Below are positions 18,279 to 28,327 of a stretch of DNA of 64,000 nucleotides, one piece after another (the first letter of the stretch is position 1; the number at the start of each line of letters is the position of its first letter). The position numbers were made by a program, and so were the translations under genes. This DNA is from GCA-2746605 sp963710615 (lineage in GTDB: Bacteria; Bacteroidota; Ignavibacteria; Ignavibacteriales; Melioribacteraceae). The stretch spans positions 248,001-312,000 of the forward strand of contig CAVQBF010000031.1 in assembly GCA_963710615.1 (NCBI GenBank). Direction: 5' to 3'. The notes below the pieces were generated by a model. The model saw only the letters and a program-made list of their open reading frames with translations, did not search any database and was not told the DNA's origin.

Positions 18279-19511
18279 TTAATTCCTCTTTATTACTACG
18301 ACTGTTTTATCGTCTTGGTATTTGCTATCATTAGTAGAAAATTTTTGTACATCTTCAATTATTGCAAGTGCAATTTCTTTAGGTGATTTATTAAAGTTGC
18401 TTGAAATGACTTTTTCCAATCTCTTTTCTTCATAAAAATCATAATCCTTATTGGCAGCTTCAGTTATTCCATCAGTATATATAATCAGTAAATCTCCTTT
18501 TTCAAAATTTAGATGGTCAGTTTCGTATTTTGAGTTTGGAGCAGGACCTAATAATGGACCAGTTGGATTGAGCAAAGATATTTTTTTGCTTTTTACATTA
18601 AAAAACATTGGCGGGTTATGGCCTGCATTTGCATATAAGAATAATCCTTTTTTATCATCTGAAATTTCACCATAAAAAAGAGTTGAAAATCGATCATCGC
18701 TAAAAATTTTATTTACTAAGTTATTCATTCTGTACATCATTGGTGAAATTTTAATCTGAAAATTACCTGCCATCCTTATAGCACCGGAGATATACATAGC
18801 TTCGGCAGAAGCACTTAAACCTTTCGATGCTGCATCACCAACAACAATACCTAATCTTTCTTCATCTTGCCCAATTGTAATATAATCGTAAAAATCCCCT
18901 CCAACAATATCGGCCGGAACCGTAATCCCAAAAATATCATAACCATGAAATTTATACTGATGCTCAGGCAGGATTGATCTTTGCAGCTGCTTGGCTCTAT
19001 CAATATCAGCAATAATTTTTTTGCTGGAAGAAGATACTCTTCTCTCCCTAATTTTTGACGTTAGAACTGTTGCCACAATATTTAGTACATATCTTAGTGA
19101 ATCGTCTAAATCATCGGAATTAAGCGAAAGTAAATATTCATAATAAGAACTATCGCCGACCTTTATTTTTGAACCAATTCCCGATGCAGAATATTTAAAT
19201 ATTCCTTTTTTTAGCAATGTTTCATTAGTCTCATCTGCTAATATGGTTCTGTATTTAGCCACTACACTTAAAATTGGATTTTCTTTTAAAGGAAGTACAA
19301 AATCTTTCTTAATTTTTTGTACTTTTCCCATTTGAAAAAGTAGTTCATAAGCATGTTTTGCAGGATTCAGTTTCCAAATTCTTCCTCCATTTATGGTTGT
19401 TTTTGAACTTTCAACCAATTGAGAAAGAACTTCATAGAGCATATCATTTTCAGAATTAAACCTTTTTGATGCAAGTGCATCTATTGTTTTGAATAAACGT
19501 TTTTGTTCCAT
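18279..19511 (-). CDS. RsbU/SpoIIE-type PP2C serine phosphatase with N-terminal GAF-like sensor
   Basis: This 410-residue cytoplasmic phosphatase has an N-terminal GAF-like region (about 20-155) containing GGRIWKLNPAKHAYELLFQMG. A short coiled linker DIDRAKQLQRSILP follows, then a PPM/SpoIIE domain (about 190-408) with the metal-binding motifs VGGDFYDY and VGDAASKGLSASAEAMYI, NAGHNPP and YTDGITEAANKDYDFYEE. Such proteins usually dephosphorylate anti-sigma-factor antagonists in partner-switching pathways. No anti-sigma or antagonist gene is nearby. Its stop is 2 bases before pduS, so regulation of, or response to, the microcompartment redox pair is plausible. Confidence 0.88.
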   Translation of the reverse strand: MEQKRLFKTIDALASKRFNSENDMLYEVLSQLVESSKTTINGGRIWKLNPAKHAYELLFQMGKVQKIKKDFVLPLKENPILSVVAKYRTILADETNETLLKKGIFKYSASGIGSKIKVGDSSYYEYLLSLNSDDLDDSLRYVLNIVATVLTSKIRERRVSSSSKKIIADIDRAKQLQRSILPEHQYKFHGYDIFGITVPADIVGGDFYDYITIGQDEERLGIVVGDAASKGLSASAEAMYISGAIRMAGNFQIKISPMMYRMNNLVNKIFSDDRFSTLFYGEISDDKKGLFLYANAGHNPPMFFNVKSKKISLLNPTGPLLGPAPNSKYETDHLNFEKGDLLIIYTDGITEAANKDYDFYEEKRLEKVISSNFNKSPKEIALAIIEDVQKFSTNDSKYQDDKTVVVIKRN

Positions 19512-19620
19512 TTATATTTTTCTTAATAGTAGATATAGATATTTATAGGCTTGAAATATAAGAAGAATGAATAATAGATATCATAAAAATAACAAAGCAA
19601 ACTTAAAAATAAATTTGGTC

Positions 19621-19666
19621 TGTCATTCCCTGCTTGCTGGCAGCAGGCAAGCTAAACTGGGAATCC
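19621..19666. repeat. Palindromic repeat copy B1 (nested hairpin)
   Basis: TGTCATTCCC and GGGAATCC enclose an inner hairpin GCTTGC...GCAAGC. This is the same TGTCATTCC/GGAAT family as the other dispersed repeats but in the opposite orientation to B2. It lies between the phosphatase gene and the T9SS-type gene. Confidence 0.7.
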
Positions 19667-19681
19667 ATAAATTTTAATAAA

Positions 19682-19712
19682 AGATTTCCGATAGAAACAT
19701 TCGGAAATGACA
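19682..19712. repeat. Short palindromic repeat, copy B2
   Basis: AGATTTCCGA, loop TAGAAACAT, TCGGAAATGACA. It is nearly identical to copy A at 16796 and shares the loop TAGAAACATTC with the intragenic copy at 58400. Confidence 0.8.
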
Positions 19713-19771
19713 ACTTGGAAATAAGAATTTAGTATTAAAGAATACTAAGAAAATCTTCTCATAAACGAGTA

Positions 19772-22700
19772 TCAATTATTTTCTAAAATCACTGCAATCT
19801 TTAAAATCTTATTCCCAATTTCCGGTAGTTCGATATAAGCAATGTACAATCCACTTGCAATGAAAACATTGTGGTGATTTCTTAAATCCCAATCGATAAA
19901 ATCATATCTGCTATCTTTTTCTATTTTCTGAATAAATGTGCCGCCTAGATTGAATATTCTGATAGTAGCCTTTTCTGGTAAATTTATAAAACGAACGTAT
20001 CTTTCAGAATTACTTGTTTCCAGCCCATGAGTTCCATAATAAGGGTTTGGAAAAACATTAATTTTATCTAATTTGACTTTTTGCATGTTCTTTGCTGTTT
20101 AAGTCTGCTTTAGGCATTGTTATCTCAAATATATTATCCTCAACTAGTGGAAATGCCGGAACTATTCTTATAACAGTTCCTTCTGCAGGTTGAGAACCAT
20201 GAATAACCAAAGCTCCAAATTTATGGTCAGTATAATCAGATGTACCGGATTGTTCAGGTAAATTATCCGGATCCAGAACTGAATCTTGGTATGCATAAAT
20301 CTCTTCCCAGTTGCCGGATGGAAGCTGTGACCATTTATTGTCTTGAATCGTTGAATCTGGTCTGGCTCTATTGTAGTCCAAAATTTTTACAATTAGTCTT
20401 TCATCATCTGAAGGATCATCCAGAGTCTGTTTAACGTTCCAAATTTCAAATGGTACTTTTCCATCTCCTTTTGAATCATCTTTAAGTATAATTGAGAGCG
20501 GCGTGCCAAAATTATCTCCCGAAGCAAAAAAGTCTGATCCGGTTGAAGTAAATCTGATTTCATAAAAATCATAGCCTAAACCTTCTTGATTCTTTCTGCC
20601 CTGCCAGTTGTATCTGTCAGATAGGACCTTGAGGAAATACATACCATTCTCCGGTTGAGTTAAGGTTAATTTCATATGGTCTATCCCAAGTTATAACACT
20701 ATTTACACTAACTGGATCTTCAAGAATTATTCCTCCGGGTCCATTAATTTCCAATACATCTTGAACTGCATACAATGTTTCAAGTTTATTAATCAATTCT
20801 CTTCCATGGTCACGAATTGTGAGAGTAAATCCATCAATTACAATTTTATCAAGTTCATTTTCAAGATATTCATTACCAAGACCATCCTCGGTTAAGTAAA
20901 TAAAATCAGTCATATTTTCTAAAATGATAGAATCCTTTGATATATTTTTTAAAGAATATGTTACTGAATTATAAGAAACAGAATCGAATGTAACTTGATA
21001 AGTATCTCCAGTTAAGCAATAGTGGATCTACAATTTCAAATCTGATTTCGGCATCAGTAAATCCTTCTAATAACTTTGGGACCAAATAATTTTCGGGCTT
21101 ATTTCCTTTGTCATCAATATTAGTTGGAATAGACCCCGGAAAGACTTCAATAATATTTCGTTTACTCTCAATAAACATTGGATCACTATTTTCGTTTACT
21201 GCAACCGCTGAGAGTGAATAATAATAGGGATTGTTATTGTTCAGCTTTTTTTCTTTTAAGGAATCTCTTGTAATTGTAATTTTTCTTTCAAGTCCTTTAT
21301 TCTCAAATTCATAAAACAGTTCATAATTAATGTTTCCTAAAGATCTTTTTCTTTCTACAAGTTTACTTAATATCATTCTTAATATCAAAAGAAGCAATAA
21401 TCTTTTCATCTGAACCATTCATATCGCTATACTGCCTTAAGATATAGCCTTCAAATGAATAAGTAACATCATCATATCCCTCATTTTGGATTAATTTATC
21501 TATCTCATCATAATCTTCAACATTTGTCTCCCAATAAAGAGTTATTGAGTTATCTGCAGGATAAACATTAACTTTTGGAATAGGAATTTCCGGAACAGTA
21601 TTAAAATGATTATCGCTTAATATTATTGCCTTTTTTGCAGCTTTTCTTAGTTCGGCAATACTTTGAATGTTACTAGAACCTCTTGCCATTACTATCCCTA
21701 TTACAACTTCTTGAGTATCACCTGGAGCCATTGTAAAAGGACCGGAACCCATAAGTTGTCTTCTATCATCGGGATTCTGGACCGCCCGGCCATCCTTCTC
21801 CTTCATACCAGCCAGTTTTGTCAACTAGGATCTCCGGTTAGAGATTCTTGTAATAGTATCTCCAGTAATAGGATCTTATAAAAGGATCGCCATTCCAAAA
21901 TTTCCCTGATAAATAATTATACATACTTAAATGTGGAGTACGGATCAGGATAAATAGGATGCCAAAATTTGTATGGAATAAAAAATGAATAAGATGTCAT
22001 TGGTAAATTTGTAATTCCTTTTTCCCAATTATTATTAAATATTCCGCTATCAGGTAAATTAAATCGCTTAATTGTTTGATTTTGTGGATTATACGGAATT
22101 ATTGGACCTTGAAGTAGAGCATAACCTAAAGCTGGCGGAGCTGTTCCATAGTAATTTTCATCATTATTATCTGCATTATAAGTGTAACCCATATTTAATA
22201 GAGTATCGCATCCGACAAAATCATCACCAGCATAACCTAAGTCGGGATCAGCCCAATAGCCAACATACATTGAATCAAGAAAATAATCACTTTTGTTAAT
22301 AATTTTATATTTTTTGAATACCATGTTGCCAAGATCGCCCCCATTTTCAAATCCAAAAACAGTGGTTTGAAATTCCAAGCCAATCGGCAAAGAACCATAA
22401 GTAAATGTTGATCTGCTTGAGGTCTAAATCATTTGCAACATACCAAAGCATTTCATCACCCAGGAATTCCGGTTCATCAATTCCATTCGTATAAATACCG
22501 TCTCCATCAATATCAATCCAAGGAGCGCCATCCTCAACAGGCCATTCTTCATAATCTTTTTGATAAGCTTTTCTGGTTGGTCCGTCAGGTAATTCTTCCC
22601 AGTTTTTTCTTATCTTGTAAATTCTGTATCTGGGATTTGCCGGATCGTCTGCAGTAAATGTATCAATTATTTTACCGGCTTGAAGCCCATATCTGTAAGT

Positions 22701-23001
22701 TGAACCATTGACTCTAATTTCCCCTTCTACATTTGCTCCCCAAATTAGTCCATCTGCAAATATTGCTGATAGTTTAGCATCTTCTCCTCCCGGCCAGTAA
22801 AATCCGGCATCATCAGTTATGGGATTATGTGAACCCATCCCATTATTCCCTATCCACATAAAACATTCGTTTACTGCAATGTAGGCAACATCATCATTTG
22901 TGGAAATTTTTGATAATGATTTTTTATCTAGATTCTTGATAGAAGCCGTAAATAATTAAAAGCAGAATAAGAAGTGCAAGTAAAAGAAATTTACGTTTCA
23001 T
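19772..23001 (-). CDS. Large secreted protein with T9SS-type C-terminal domain (heavily frameshifted)
   Basis: This is one gene of roughly 1070 codons interrupted by about eleven frame changes. The N-terminus reads as a signal peptide (MKRKFLLLALLILLLII). The mature part has WPGGEDAKLSAIFADGLIWG, Asp-rich DIDGDGIYTNGIDEPEFLGDE, and fibronectin-like strands further on (ITLYWETNVEDYDEIDK). The C-terminus has VFPNPYYGTHGLE and ends GNKILKIAVILENN, the pattern of type IX secretion sorting domains. Breaks lie near 22945, 22425, 21930, 21865, 21845, 21830, 21780, 21365, 21013, 20660 and 20075. In each case removing a single base restores a sensible reading frame. I see no enzymatic domain. It is probably a cell-surface or secreted protein of unknown function. 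Confidence 0.78.
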
Positions 23002-23209
23002 TTTATCACCATATAATTTGAATTATCAAATTATTATAAAAATAAATTAAAGAAGCTTAAGTTTGATATCTCAATTTAATATAATAAGACTGAATTGTCT
23101 ATTAGATAATAAGGTAAATTTTTGGTAGCAAAATGACATATACTTACCATCTGGTTTGATAGTATGCACTATTGAGGAATTTTATAGTATTTCGGAACTT
23201 TAAATTCTT

Positions 23210-23245
23210 AGAATCCGGTATTCGCTTTCCTCAACCGGAATGACA
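23210..23245. repeat. Palindromic repeat, copy C (divergent)
   Basis: AGAATCCGG, a longer loop, then CCGGAATGACA. The stem is shorter than in the other copies, but the GGAATGACA tail is the same. It lies just past the stop of the M64 peptidase gene. Confidence 0.6.
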
Positions 23246-23260
23246 AATTTTATTTATTAG

Positions 23261-24535
23261 CTATTCAGAATAAAATTTAATTATTTTCTCAATCGCTGTT
23301 TTGCTTACTTCGTTAAATTCATCAATATCAAATGCTTTCATAATACTGTTTGGAGTTGAGCGGTAAACACCTTTTGCAACATATCCGGCTCCTTCATAGA
23401 CACCTAACTCTAGCTCTTCTTTTCCACTAACTTTAGTTGGAATTTTTACGTTCTCATCAAGCATTTTCTTCCATTTGGAATCAAAATCCACTAATGTAGT
23501 AATATTTGGTTCCCAAGGTTCAACATCAAGCGGATAAAAATCTTGATAAGATACTTCAGATGTATAGTACTCGTCAGCTAGACCTACTAAACCATGTCCT
23601 AATTCATGAATAAATATCTTTTTTGATCTTTCATTATCAACAACAGTAGTTGAATAATAATTATAAATTGATCCTCCGCCATATTTTTCAGAGTTCACAA
23701 GTATGTAAATTTGATCATAAGGTGCGTTTGAAGCATAATTTCTCACAGATTTATTATCCATCGTCATCACATATCTTTCACTATCGAAAGTATAAAATGA
23801 TGAATTGAGATTAGTAGTTTTCCAAATCGAATCTGCCGGTATATCAATTCCGCTTTCAGCAGAAGGAGCCAATATTCCCCAAATATTTATTGAATTTTTG
23901 AAATTTGAAAATGGATCGTAATCAAATAGATATCCTGCAAATCTTTCACAATCAGACTTAAACTTTTCCATTTCACTTTCTGAATAGCCATCCGGTATAA
24001 AAACAATATCAAGGCTTTTTGAAGGATCGCCTGAATAATGAACTTTAAAATTCTCAGCTTTATCCAGTTTTTCTCCTTTTACAAAATAACTATTTGGATC
24101 AATTAAAAATTCATGTCTCTTTTGAAAATTATTATTTCTGTCTCTATCATGGATTTCAACACGAACGCTATCTTTTGGGTATGGAAATATCAAAGATTCA
24201 TTTAGTGATCTGCTGATAATTTTAGCTTCTTCCGTTGTTTGCCATTCCTGAAATAATGTTGAATATCCTCTTGAATAAATCAGTTTATTTGATTTATGAT
24301 CAAAGACAAAAAACATGAAATTTCCGTATCCGATTGTATCAATCAGATTGGTTTTTGAACCACCCCAAAATGGTTCTTCAATCAATTCATCAAAAGTATA
24401 AAAATCATTTACGGAATTGCCGGAATGGAAATAATCAAGTCTTAATTGTTTATTAAGGAAATATTCATCAAAAATGATTTGACCAAAAACAGATGATGAA
24501 AAAAGGATTAAAAATGATATAATTATTTTATTCAT
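23261..24535 (-). CDS. Secreted M64-family (IgA peptidase-like) metallopeptidase
   Basis: This 424-residue exported protein has a signal peptide MNKIIISFLILFSSSVFGQ. The N-terminal half (about 20-165) is a beta-rich domain seen in Bacteroidetes M64 proteins. The catalytic domain starts at about LDIVFIPDGYSESEMEKF (175-192). The zinc site is FIHELGHGLVGLADEY with H310, E311, H314 and D321. M64 is named for a Clostridium ramosum IgA protease, but most members are of unknown substrate. No T9SS sorting domain is visible, so it probably stays in the periplasm or is an outer-membrane-released enzyme. It is unbroken, unlike its downstream neighbour. Confidence 0.9.
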   Translation of the reverse strand: MNKIIISFLILFSSSVFGQIIFDEYFLNKQLRLDYFHSGNSVNDFYTFDELIEEPFWGGSKTNLIDTIGYGNFMFFVFDHKSNKLIYSRGYSTLFQEWQTTEEAKIISRSLNESLIFPYPKDSVRVEIHDRDRNNNFQKRHEFLIDPNSYFVKGEKLDKAENFKVHYSGDPSKSLDIVFIPDGYSESEMEKFKSDCERFAGYLFDYDPFSNFKNSINIWGILAPSAESGIDIPADSIWKTTNLNSSFYTFDSERYVMTMDNKSVRNYASNAPYDQIYILVNSEKYGGGSIYNYYSTTVVDNERSKKIFIHELGHGLVGLADEYYTSEVSYQDFYPLDVEPWEPNITTLVDFDSKWKKMLDENVKIPTKVSGKEELELGVYEGAGYVAKGVYRSTPNSIMKAFDIDEFNEVSKTAIEKIIKFYSE

Positions 24536-24633
24536 TACTTTCCTACTGTTAATTTAGATTCCTAAAAAACCTTTAGCAAATTCAATTAATATTTAAGTGA
24601 CAAAATAATTTTCCATAGATTTTATTTAATCTT

Positions 24634-24660
24634 AGATTCCGAAACAAGTTCGGAATGACA
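24634..24660. repeat. Short palindromic repeat, copy D
   Basis: AGATTCCGAA, loop ACAAG, TTCGGAATGACA. The 8-bp stem ATTCCGAA/TTCGGAAT is perfect. It lies between the M64 gene and pyrE. No T-run follows on either strand, so it is not a standard terminator. Confidence 0.8.
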
Positions 24661-24700
24661 ATACATTAAATTCCCACTATTTGTTGGCTTCATGGTTCAT

Positions 24701-25273
24701 TTATATTTTTCTTGAGCCCGGCTTTACAACAGGCTTCCCTTCTTTACACATTGGGCATTCATCCGGTAAATAAGAAACAACTTCCATTTGCAACGTGCTA
24801 ATTTGCGGAACTCCGAAATTGACTTTACCATTACTGCGATCTACAATCATTCCGACTCCAACCAGATTAGCACCATATGATTTTACAATATCGATTACTT
24901 CGAAAACCGATCCGCCCGTGGTAACAACATCCTCACAAACTAAAACATTCTCATCTTTGGAAATTTCAAAACCTCTTCGCAGAGTTAAGTCTTTGTTCTC
25001 TCTTTCTGCAAAAATGAATTTTTTATTCAGCTGACGTGCAACTTCTTGACCAACAACAATACCTCCAATCGCTGGAGAAATAACTGTATCAATATCATAG
25101 TCCTTAAAGAATTCCGCAATTTTCCTGCAAATTGTTGTTGTATGGTTTGGATATTGCAATACCTTAGCACATTGAAAATATTGGTTACTGTGTCTTCCTG
25201 AAGTAAGTAAAAAATGACCATTTAATAATGCTTCTGTTTCTGTAAAAATATCAAGTAATTCTAAATTGCTCAT
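24701..25273 (-). CDS. pyrE: Orotate phosphoribosyltransferase
   Basis: This 190-residue enzyme transfers phosphoribose from PRPP to orotate in pyrimidine synthesis. It has LLTSGRHSNQYFQCAKVLQYP at 21-41, the catalytic-loop lysines in FAERENKDLTLRRGFEI, and the PRPP-binding motif VLVCEDVVTTGGSV (about 112-125). The extended C-terminus with CPMCKEG is typical of the Chlorobi/Bacteroidetes-type short PyrE. It is a single gene in its own context. Confidence 0.94.
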   Translation of the reverse strand: MSNLELLDIFTETEALLNGHFLLTSGRHSNQYFQCAKVLQYPNHTTTICRKIAEFFKDYDIDTVISPAIGGIVVGQEVARQLNKKFIFAERENKDLTLRRGFEISKDENVLVCEDVVTTGGSVFEVIDIVKSYGANLVGVGMIVDRSNGKVNFGVPQISTLQMEVVSYLPDECPMCKEGKPVVKPGSRKI

Positions 25274-25311
25274 AAATTTTATTCTCTATTTAATTCTTAA
25301 TTTCAACTTTT

Positions 25312-25360
25312 TAGTCATTCTGAATGAAATGAAAGCATACTCCGATATATTAGCGGAGAA
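25312..25360. repeat. Palindromic repeat copy E (degenerate)
   Basis: AGTCATTCTGAATGAAATGA, then a small hairpin CTCCG...CGGAG. The start resembles the TGTCATTC edge of the repeat family in reverse orientation. The similarity is weaker than in copies A, B2 and D. Confidence 0.4.
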
Positions 25361-25437
25361 TTTATATTTGTAAAAAAAAATATTTACCTTACTCAATAAG
25401 TAAAATAGTAATTTCAAAGATAGTTTAAATTGAAGTC

Positions 25438-25473
25438 AAAAAAAAAGAGCATTAGAATTTTTCTAATGCTCTT
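25438..25473 (-). terminator. Rho-independent terminator of clpC
   Basis: On the minus strand a perfect 13-bp stem, AAGAGCATTAGAA/TTCTAATGCTCTT with a 3-base loop, is followed directly by a run of T. It lies about 90 bases after the clpC stop. Confidence 0.92.
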
Positions 25474-25528
25474 AACATGTTCATGCTAATCTCCGAATGT
25501 TTCCATCAGATTTTACAATAAGATCTAT

Positions 25529-25555
25529 AGATTCCCAATCAGATTGGGAATCACA
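25529..25555. repeat. Palindromic repeat copy F
   Basis: AGATTCCCAATC, loop AGA, TTGGGAATCACA. The inverted arms GATTCCCAA/TTGGGAATC are perfect, and the CACA end differs from the GACA of other copies. It is located between the clpC stop and its terminator, within the 3' untranslated region. Confidence 0.65.
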
Positions 25556-25562
25556 GATAATT

Positions 25563-28100
25563 TTAATCTACTGCTTCTTCTGAAGGATTTTCTTTCTCCT
25601 CCGGTGGATTTTCAGATTTAGAATCTTCGACTTTTGGCTTTTTACTATGCTCAGCAGTAAAATAAAGTTCGTCCTTATCTTTTTTACGTTTTACTATTAT
25701 CTTATCACCTTCTCTGAAAGCTTCACGTAATATTTCTTCAGCCAAAGGATCTTCAATATATTGCTGAATTGCCCTTCTAAGCGGACGTGCTCCAAATTTT
25801 GGATCAAATCCTTTTTCTGCAATAAATTCTTCAGAGTCAGTATCTAATGCTATTTCCATCTTACTTTCTTTAAGATTATTTACCAAATCTCTCATTTCGA
25901 TATGAGCAATTTGCTTAATATCCTCAATCTCAAGATTTCTAAATACGATTGTTTCATCAATTCTATTTAAAAATTCAGGATTGAATAGTTTTTTCATTGC
26001 ATCTTGAACAGTATTTTTTAGGTTTTCATATTTATTAGCTGTGCTTTCCGCACCAAAACCATAACTACCTGTTGCTTTTATTTCTTTAGTCCCAACATTG
26101 GAAGTCATTATGATAATTGTATTTTTGAAATCAACTCTTCTTCCCAAACTATCTGTAAGCATTCCATCGTCTAGAACTTGTAGAAGAATATTAAATACAT
26201 CCGGATGTGCTTTCTCAATTTCATCGAACAAAACTACCGAGTATGGTTTCCTTCTTACTCTTTCTGTTAACTGACCGCCTTCCTCATAACCAACATATCC
26301 CGGAGGTGCTCCGACTAATCTTGAAACAGCATATTTTTCCATATACTCGCTCATATCAATCCTGATTAATGCATCTTCAGAATCAAATAAATATTTTGCA
26401 AGTTCTTTAGCAAGCTGAGTTTTACCAACGCCGGTCGGTCCCAAGAATACAAAACTACCGATTGGTTTATTCGGATTTTTTAGTCCCGCTCTTGTTCTCC
26501 TAATTGCCTTTGCTAAACGAGTAATGGCTTCATCTTGTCCAACAATTTTCTTTTTAACAACAGATTCCATTTTCATAATTTTTTCAGATTCAGCTTGTAC
26601 AACACGAGTAACCGGAATTCCAGTCATCATAGAAACAACTGTACCAATGTCCTCTTCAGTAACATCGTACACTTCAGATTTTGTTTTTTCTTCCCATTCA
26701 GTTTTAGCAGTCTCTAATTCTAACTGTAACTGTCTCTCCTGATCACGTAATCTTGCTGCTTCTTCGTAATCTTGCTGCTTAACAACATCAATTTTCTGCT
26801 GTTTAATTGCTTCAACTTTTTCTTCCAGTTCCAATATTTCTTCGGAAACTGTAAAATTTCCCATATGGACTCTTGAGCCAGCTTCGTCCAAAACATCAAT
26901 GGCTTTATCTGGTAAGTGGCGATCCGTTATATATCTGTCGCTTAATTTTACCGATGCTTGAATTGCTTCATCATTATATTTTACATGATGATGTTCTTCA
27001 TACTTAAATTTAATAAACTCAAGTATCTCAATGGTCTGATCAACCGAAGGCGGTTCAACCATCACCTTTTGAAAACGCCTATCAAGTGCACCATCAGTCT
27101 CAACGAATTTTCTATATTCATCAAGTGTAGTAGCTCCAATACATTGTATATCACCACGAGCCAAAGCAGGCTTAAACATATTCGATGCATCTAGCGATCC
27201 TGAAGCACCACCGGCACCAACAATTGTATGGAGTTCATCAATAAATAAAATTACGTCCGTTGCTTTTTCAAGTTCATTCATCAATGCTTTCATTCTTTCT
27301 TCAAACTGCCCACGATACTTTGTTCCGGCTACTAGTCCGGCTAAATCTAAAGTTACCACCCTTTTGTCTTGAAGAATTCTTGGAACTTTTCTTTGATGGA
27401 TTCTTAAAGCTAACCCTTCTGCAATTGCAGTTTTACCTACACCGGGTTCGCCAATTAATACCGGATTATTCTTTTTTCTTCTACTTAGAACTTGAGCAAC
27501 TCGTTCAATTTCTTTTTCTCTACCTACAACTGGATCTAATTTATCATCAGCAGCCATTTTGGTTAAATCTCGACCAAAATTATCAAGAACAGGAGTTTTT
27601 GTTCTCTCAGCTTTCTTCCCTTGGGGAGGAGGCATTTTAGAACCGCTTTCTGTTGAACCGGATTTGCCGCTTAGAATATTATTAAGCTCAGCTCTCGCAG
27701 TTTCGTAGGTAACGTTGAACTGATTAAGAATTTGAGTAGCTACATTATCCTCATCTCTTAAAAGAGATAAAAGAATATGTTCTGTCCCAATAACATCCGA
27801 TTTATATATTTTTGATTCAATTTGAGTAATTTTTAAGACTTTTTCAGCTTGTTTCGTTAAAGGTATATTGCCAATTGTTAAAGTTCCACCCGAAATTCTT
27901 ACCGTATCTTCTATTGTTTTTTTAAGTGCCGGTAAATCAACACCAAGATTTAACAATATTCTAACAGCAACTCCATGATTTTCACGAATTATCCCTAATA
28001 ACAAATGTTCTGTACCGATGTAATCATGCCCAAGTCTAAGTGCTTCTTCCCTACTTAGCCTAATTACTTCTTGAACTCTTTCAGAAAAATTTCCTTCCAT
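25563..28100 (-). CDS. clpC: ATP-dependent Clp protease ATP-binding subunit ClpC
   Basis: This 845-residue Hsp100 unfoldase feeds ClpP. It has two N-terminal Clp repeats (about 5-145, with YIGTEHLLLGIIRE and VIGTEHILLSLLRDED). The AAA-1 Walker A GEPGVGKTAI is near 210 and Walker B is VILFIDELHTI. A UVR-like middle segment (about 415-450, QQDYEEAARLRDQERQL) marks it as ClpC rather than ClpA/B. AAA-2 has GPTGVGKTQL and VLFDEIEKAHPD. The acidic C-tail is rich in Lys, Glu and Ser. No CtsR-type or mcsAB genes are adjacent. A strong terminator follows. Confidence 0.97.
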   Translation of the reverse strand: MEGNFSERVQEVIRLSREEALRLGHDYIGTEHLLLGIIRENHGVAVRILLNLGVDLPALKKTIEDTVRISGGTLTIGNIPLTKQAEKVLKITQIESKIYKSDVIGTEHILLSLLRDEDNVATQILNQFNVTYETARAELNNILSGKSGSTESGSKMPPPQGKKAERTKTPVLDNFGRDLTKMAADDKLDPVVGREKEIERVAQVLSRRKKNNPVLIGEPGVGKTAIAEGLALRIHQRKVPRILQDKRVVTLDLAGLVAGTKYRGQFEERMKALMNELEKATDVILFIDELHTIVGAGGASGSLDASNMFKPALARGDIQCIGATTLDEYRKFVETDGALDRRFQKVMVEPPSVDQTIEILEFIKFKYEEHHHVKYNDEAIQASVKLSDRYITDRHLPDKAIDVLDEAGSRVHMGNFTVSEEILELEEKVEAIKQQKIDVVKQQDYEEAARLRDQERQLQLELETAKTEWEEKTKSEVYDVTEEDIGTVVSMMTGIPVTRVVQAESEKIMKMESVVKKKIVGQDEAITRLAKAIRRTRAGLKNPNKPIGSFVFLGPTGVGKTQLAKELAKYLFDSEDALIRIDMSEYMEKYAVSRLVGAPPGYVGYEEGGQLTERVRRKPYSVVLFDEIEKAHPDVFNILLQVLDDGMLTDSLGRRVDFKNTIIIMTSNVGTKEIKATGSYGFGAESTANKYENLKNTVQDAMKKLFNPEFLNRIDETIVFRNLEIEDIKQIAHIEMRDLVNNLKESKMEIALDTDSEEFIAEKGFDPKFGARPLRRAIQQYIEDPLAEEILREAFREGDKIIVKRKKDKDELYFTAEHSKKPKVEDSKSENPPEEKENPSEEAVD

Positions 28101-28234
28101 TATAATACCAACCTTCTGTTTGTATAATAATACTGTATTTATTTATAATAAATATATAGATTGTATTTAGTGTAATCAAGGCAAACAACTTTATTATCTA
28201 TAATCGAGATTTTGGTGAATATATTCAACAAAAA

Positions 28235-28250
28235 AAACTAATATTAGTTT
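28235..28250. promoter_or_regulatory. 16-bp perfect palindrome upstream of floA
   Basis: AAACTAATATTAGTTT reads identically on both strands. It lies in the divergent clpC/floA region, about 135 bases before the clpC start and 78 bases before the floA start. It could be a regulator site, but A/T-only palindromes arise easily in this AT-rich sequence. Confidence 0.3.
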
Positions 28251-28327
28251 CATTCTGTTTACTAAGTGCTTGATATTTACTAAATTGAGAAAGAAATAAA
28301 ATAGAAAATGAATAAATAGGAGTAAAT

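Noticed and set aside
19772..23001. Programmed +1 frameshifting as a biological system
   Set aside because: The sites share no slippery sequence or stop-codon context, the extra base varies, and they occur too often within one gene. Neighbouring genes contain none.
24634..24660. Copy D as a rho-independent terminator of pyrE
   Set aside because: No T-run follows the stem on the pyrE strand, and the same palindrome with the same tail occurs elsewhere in unrelated positions.
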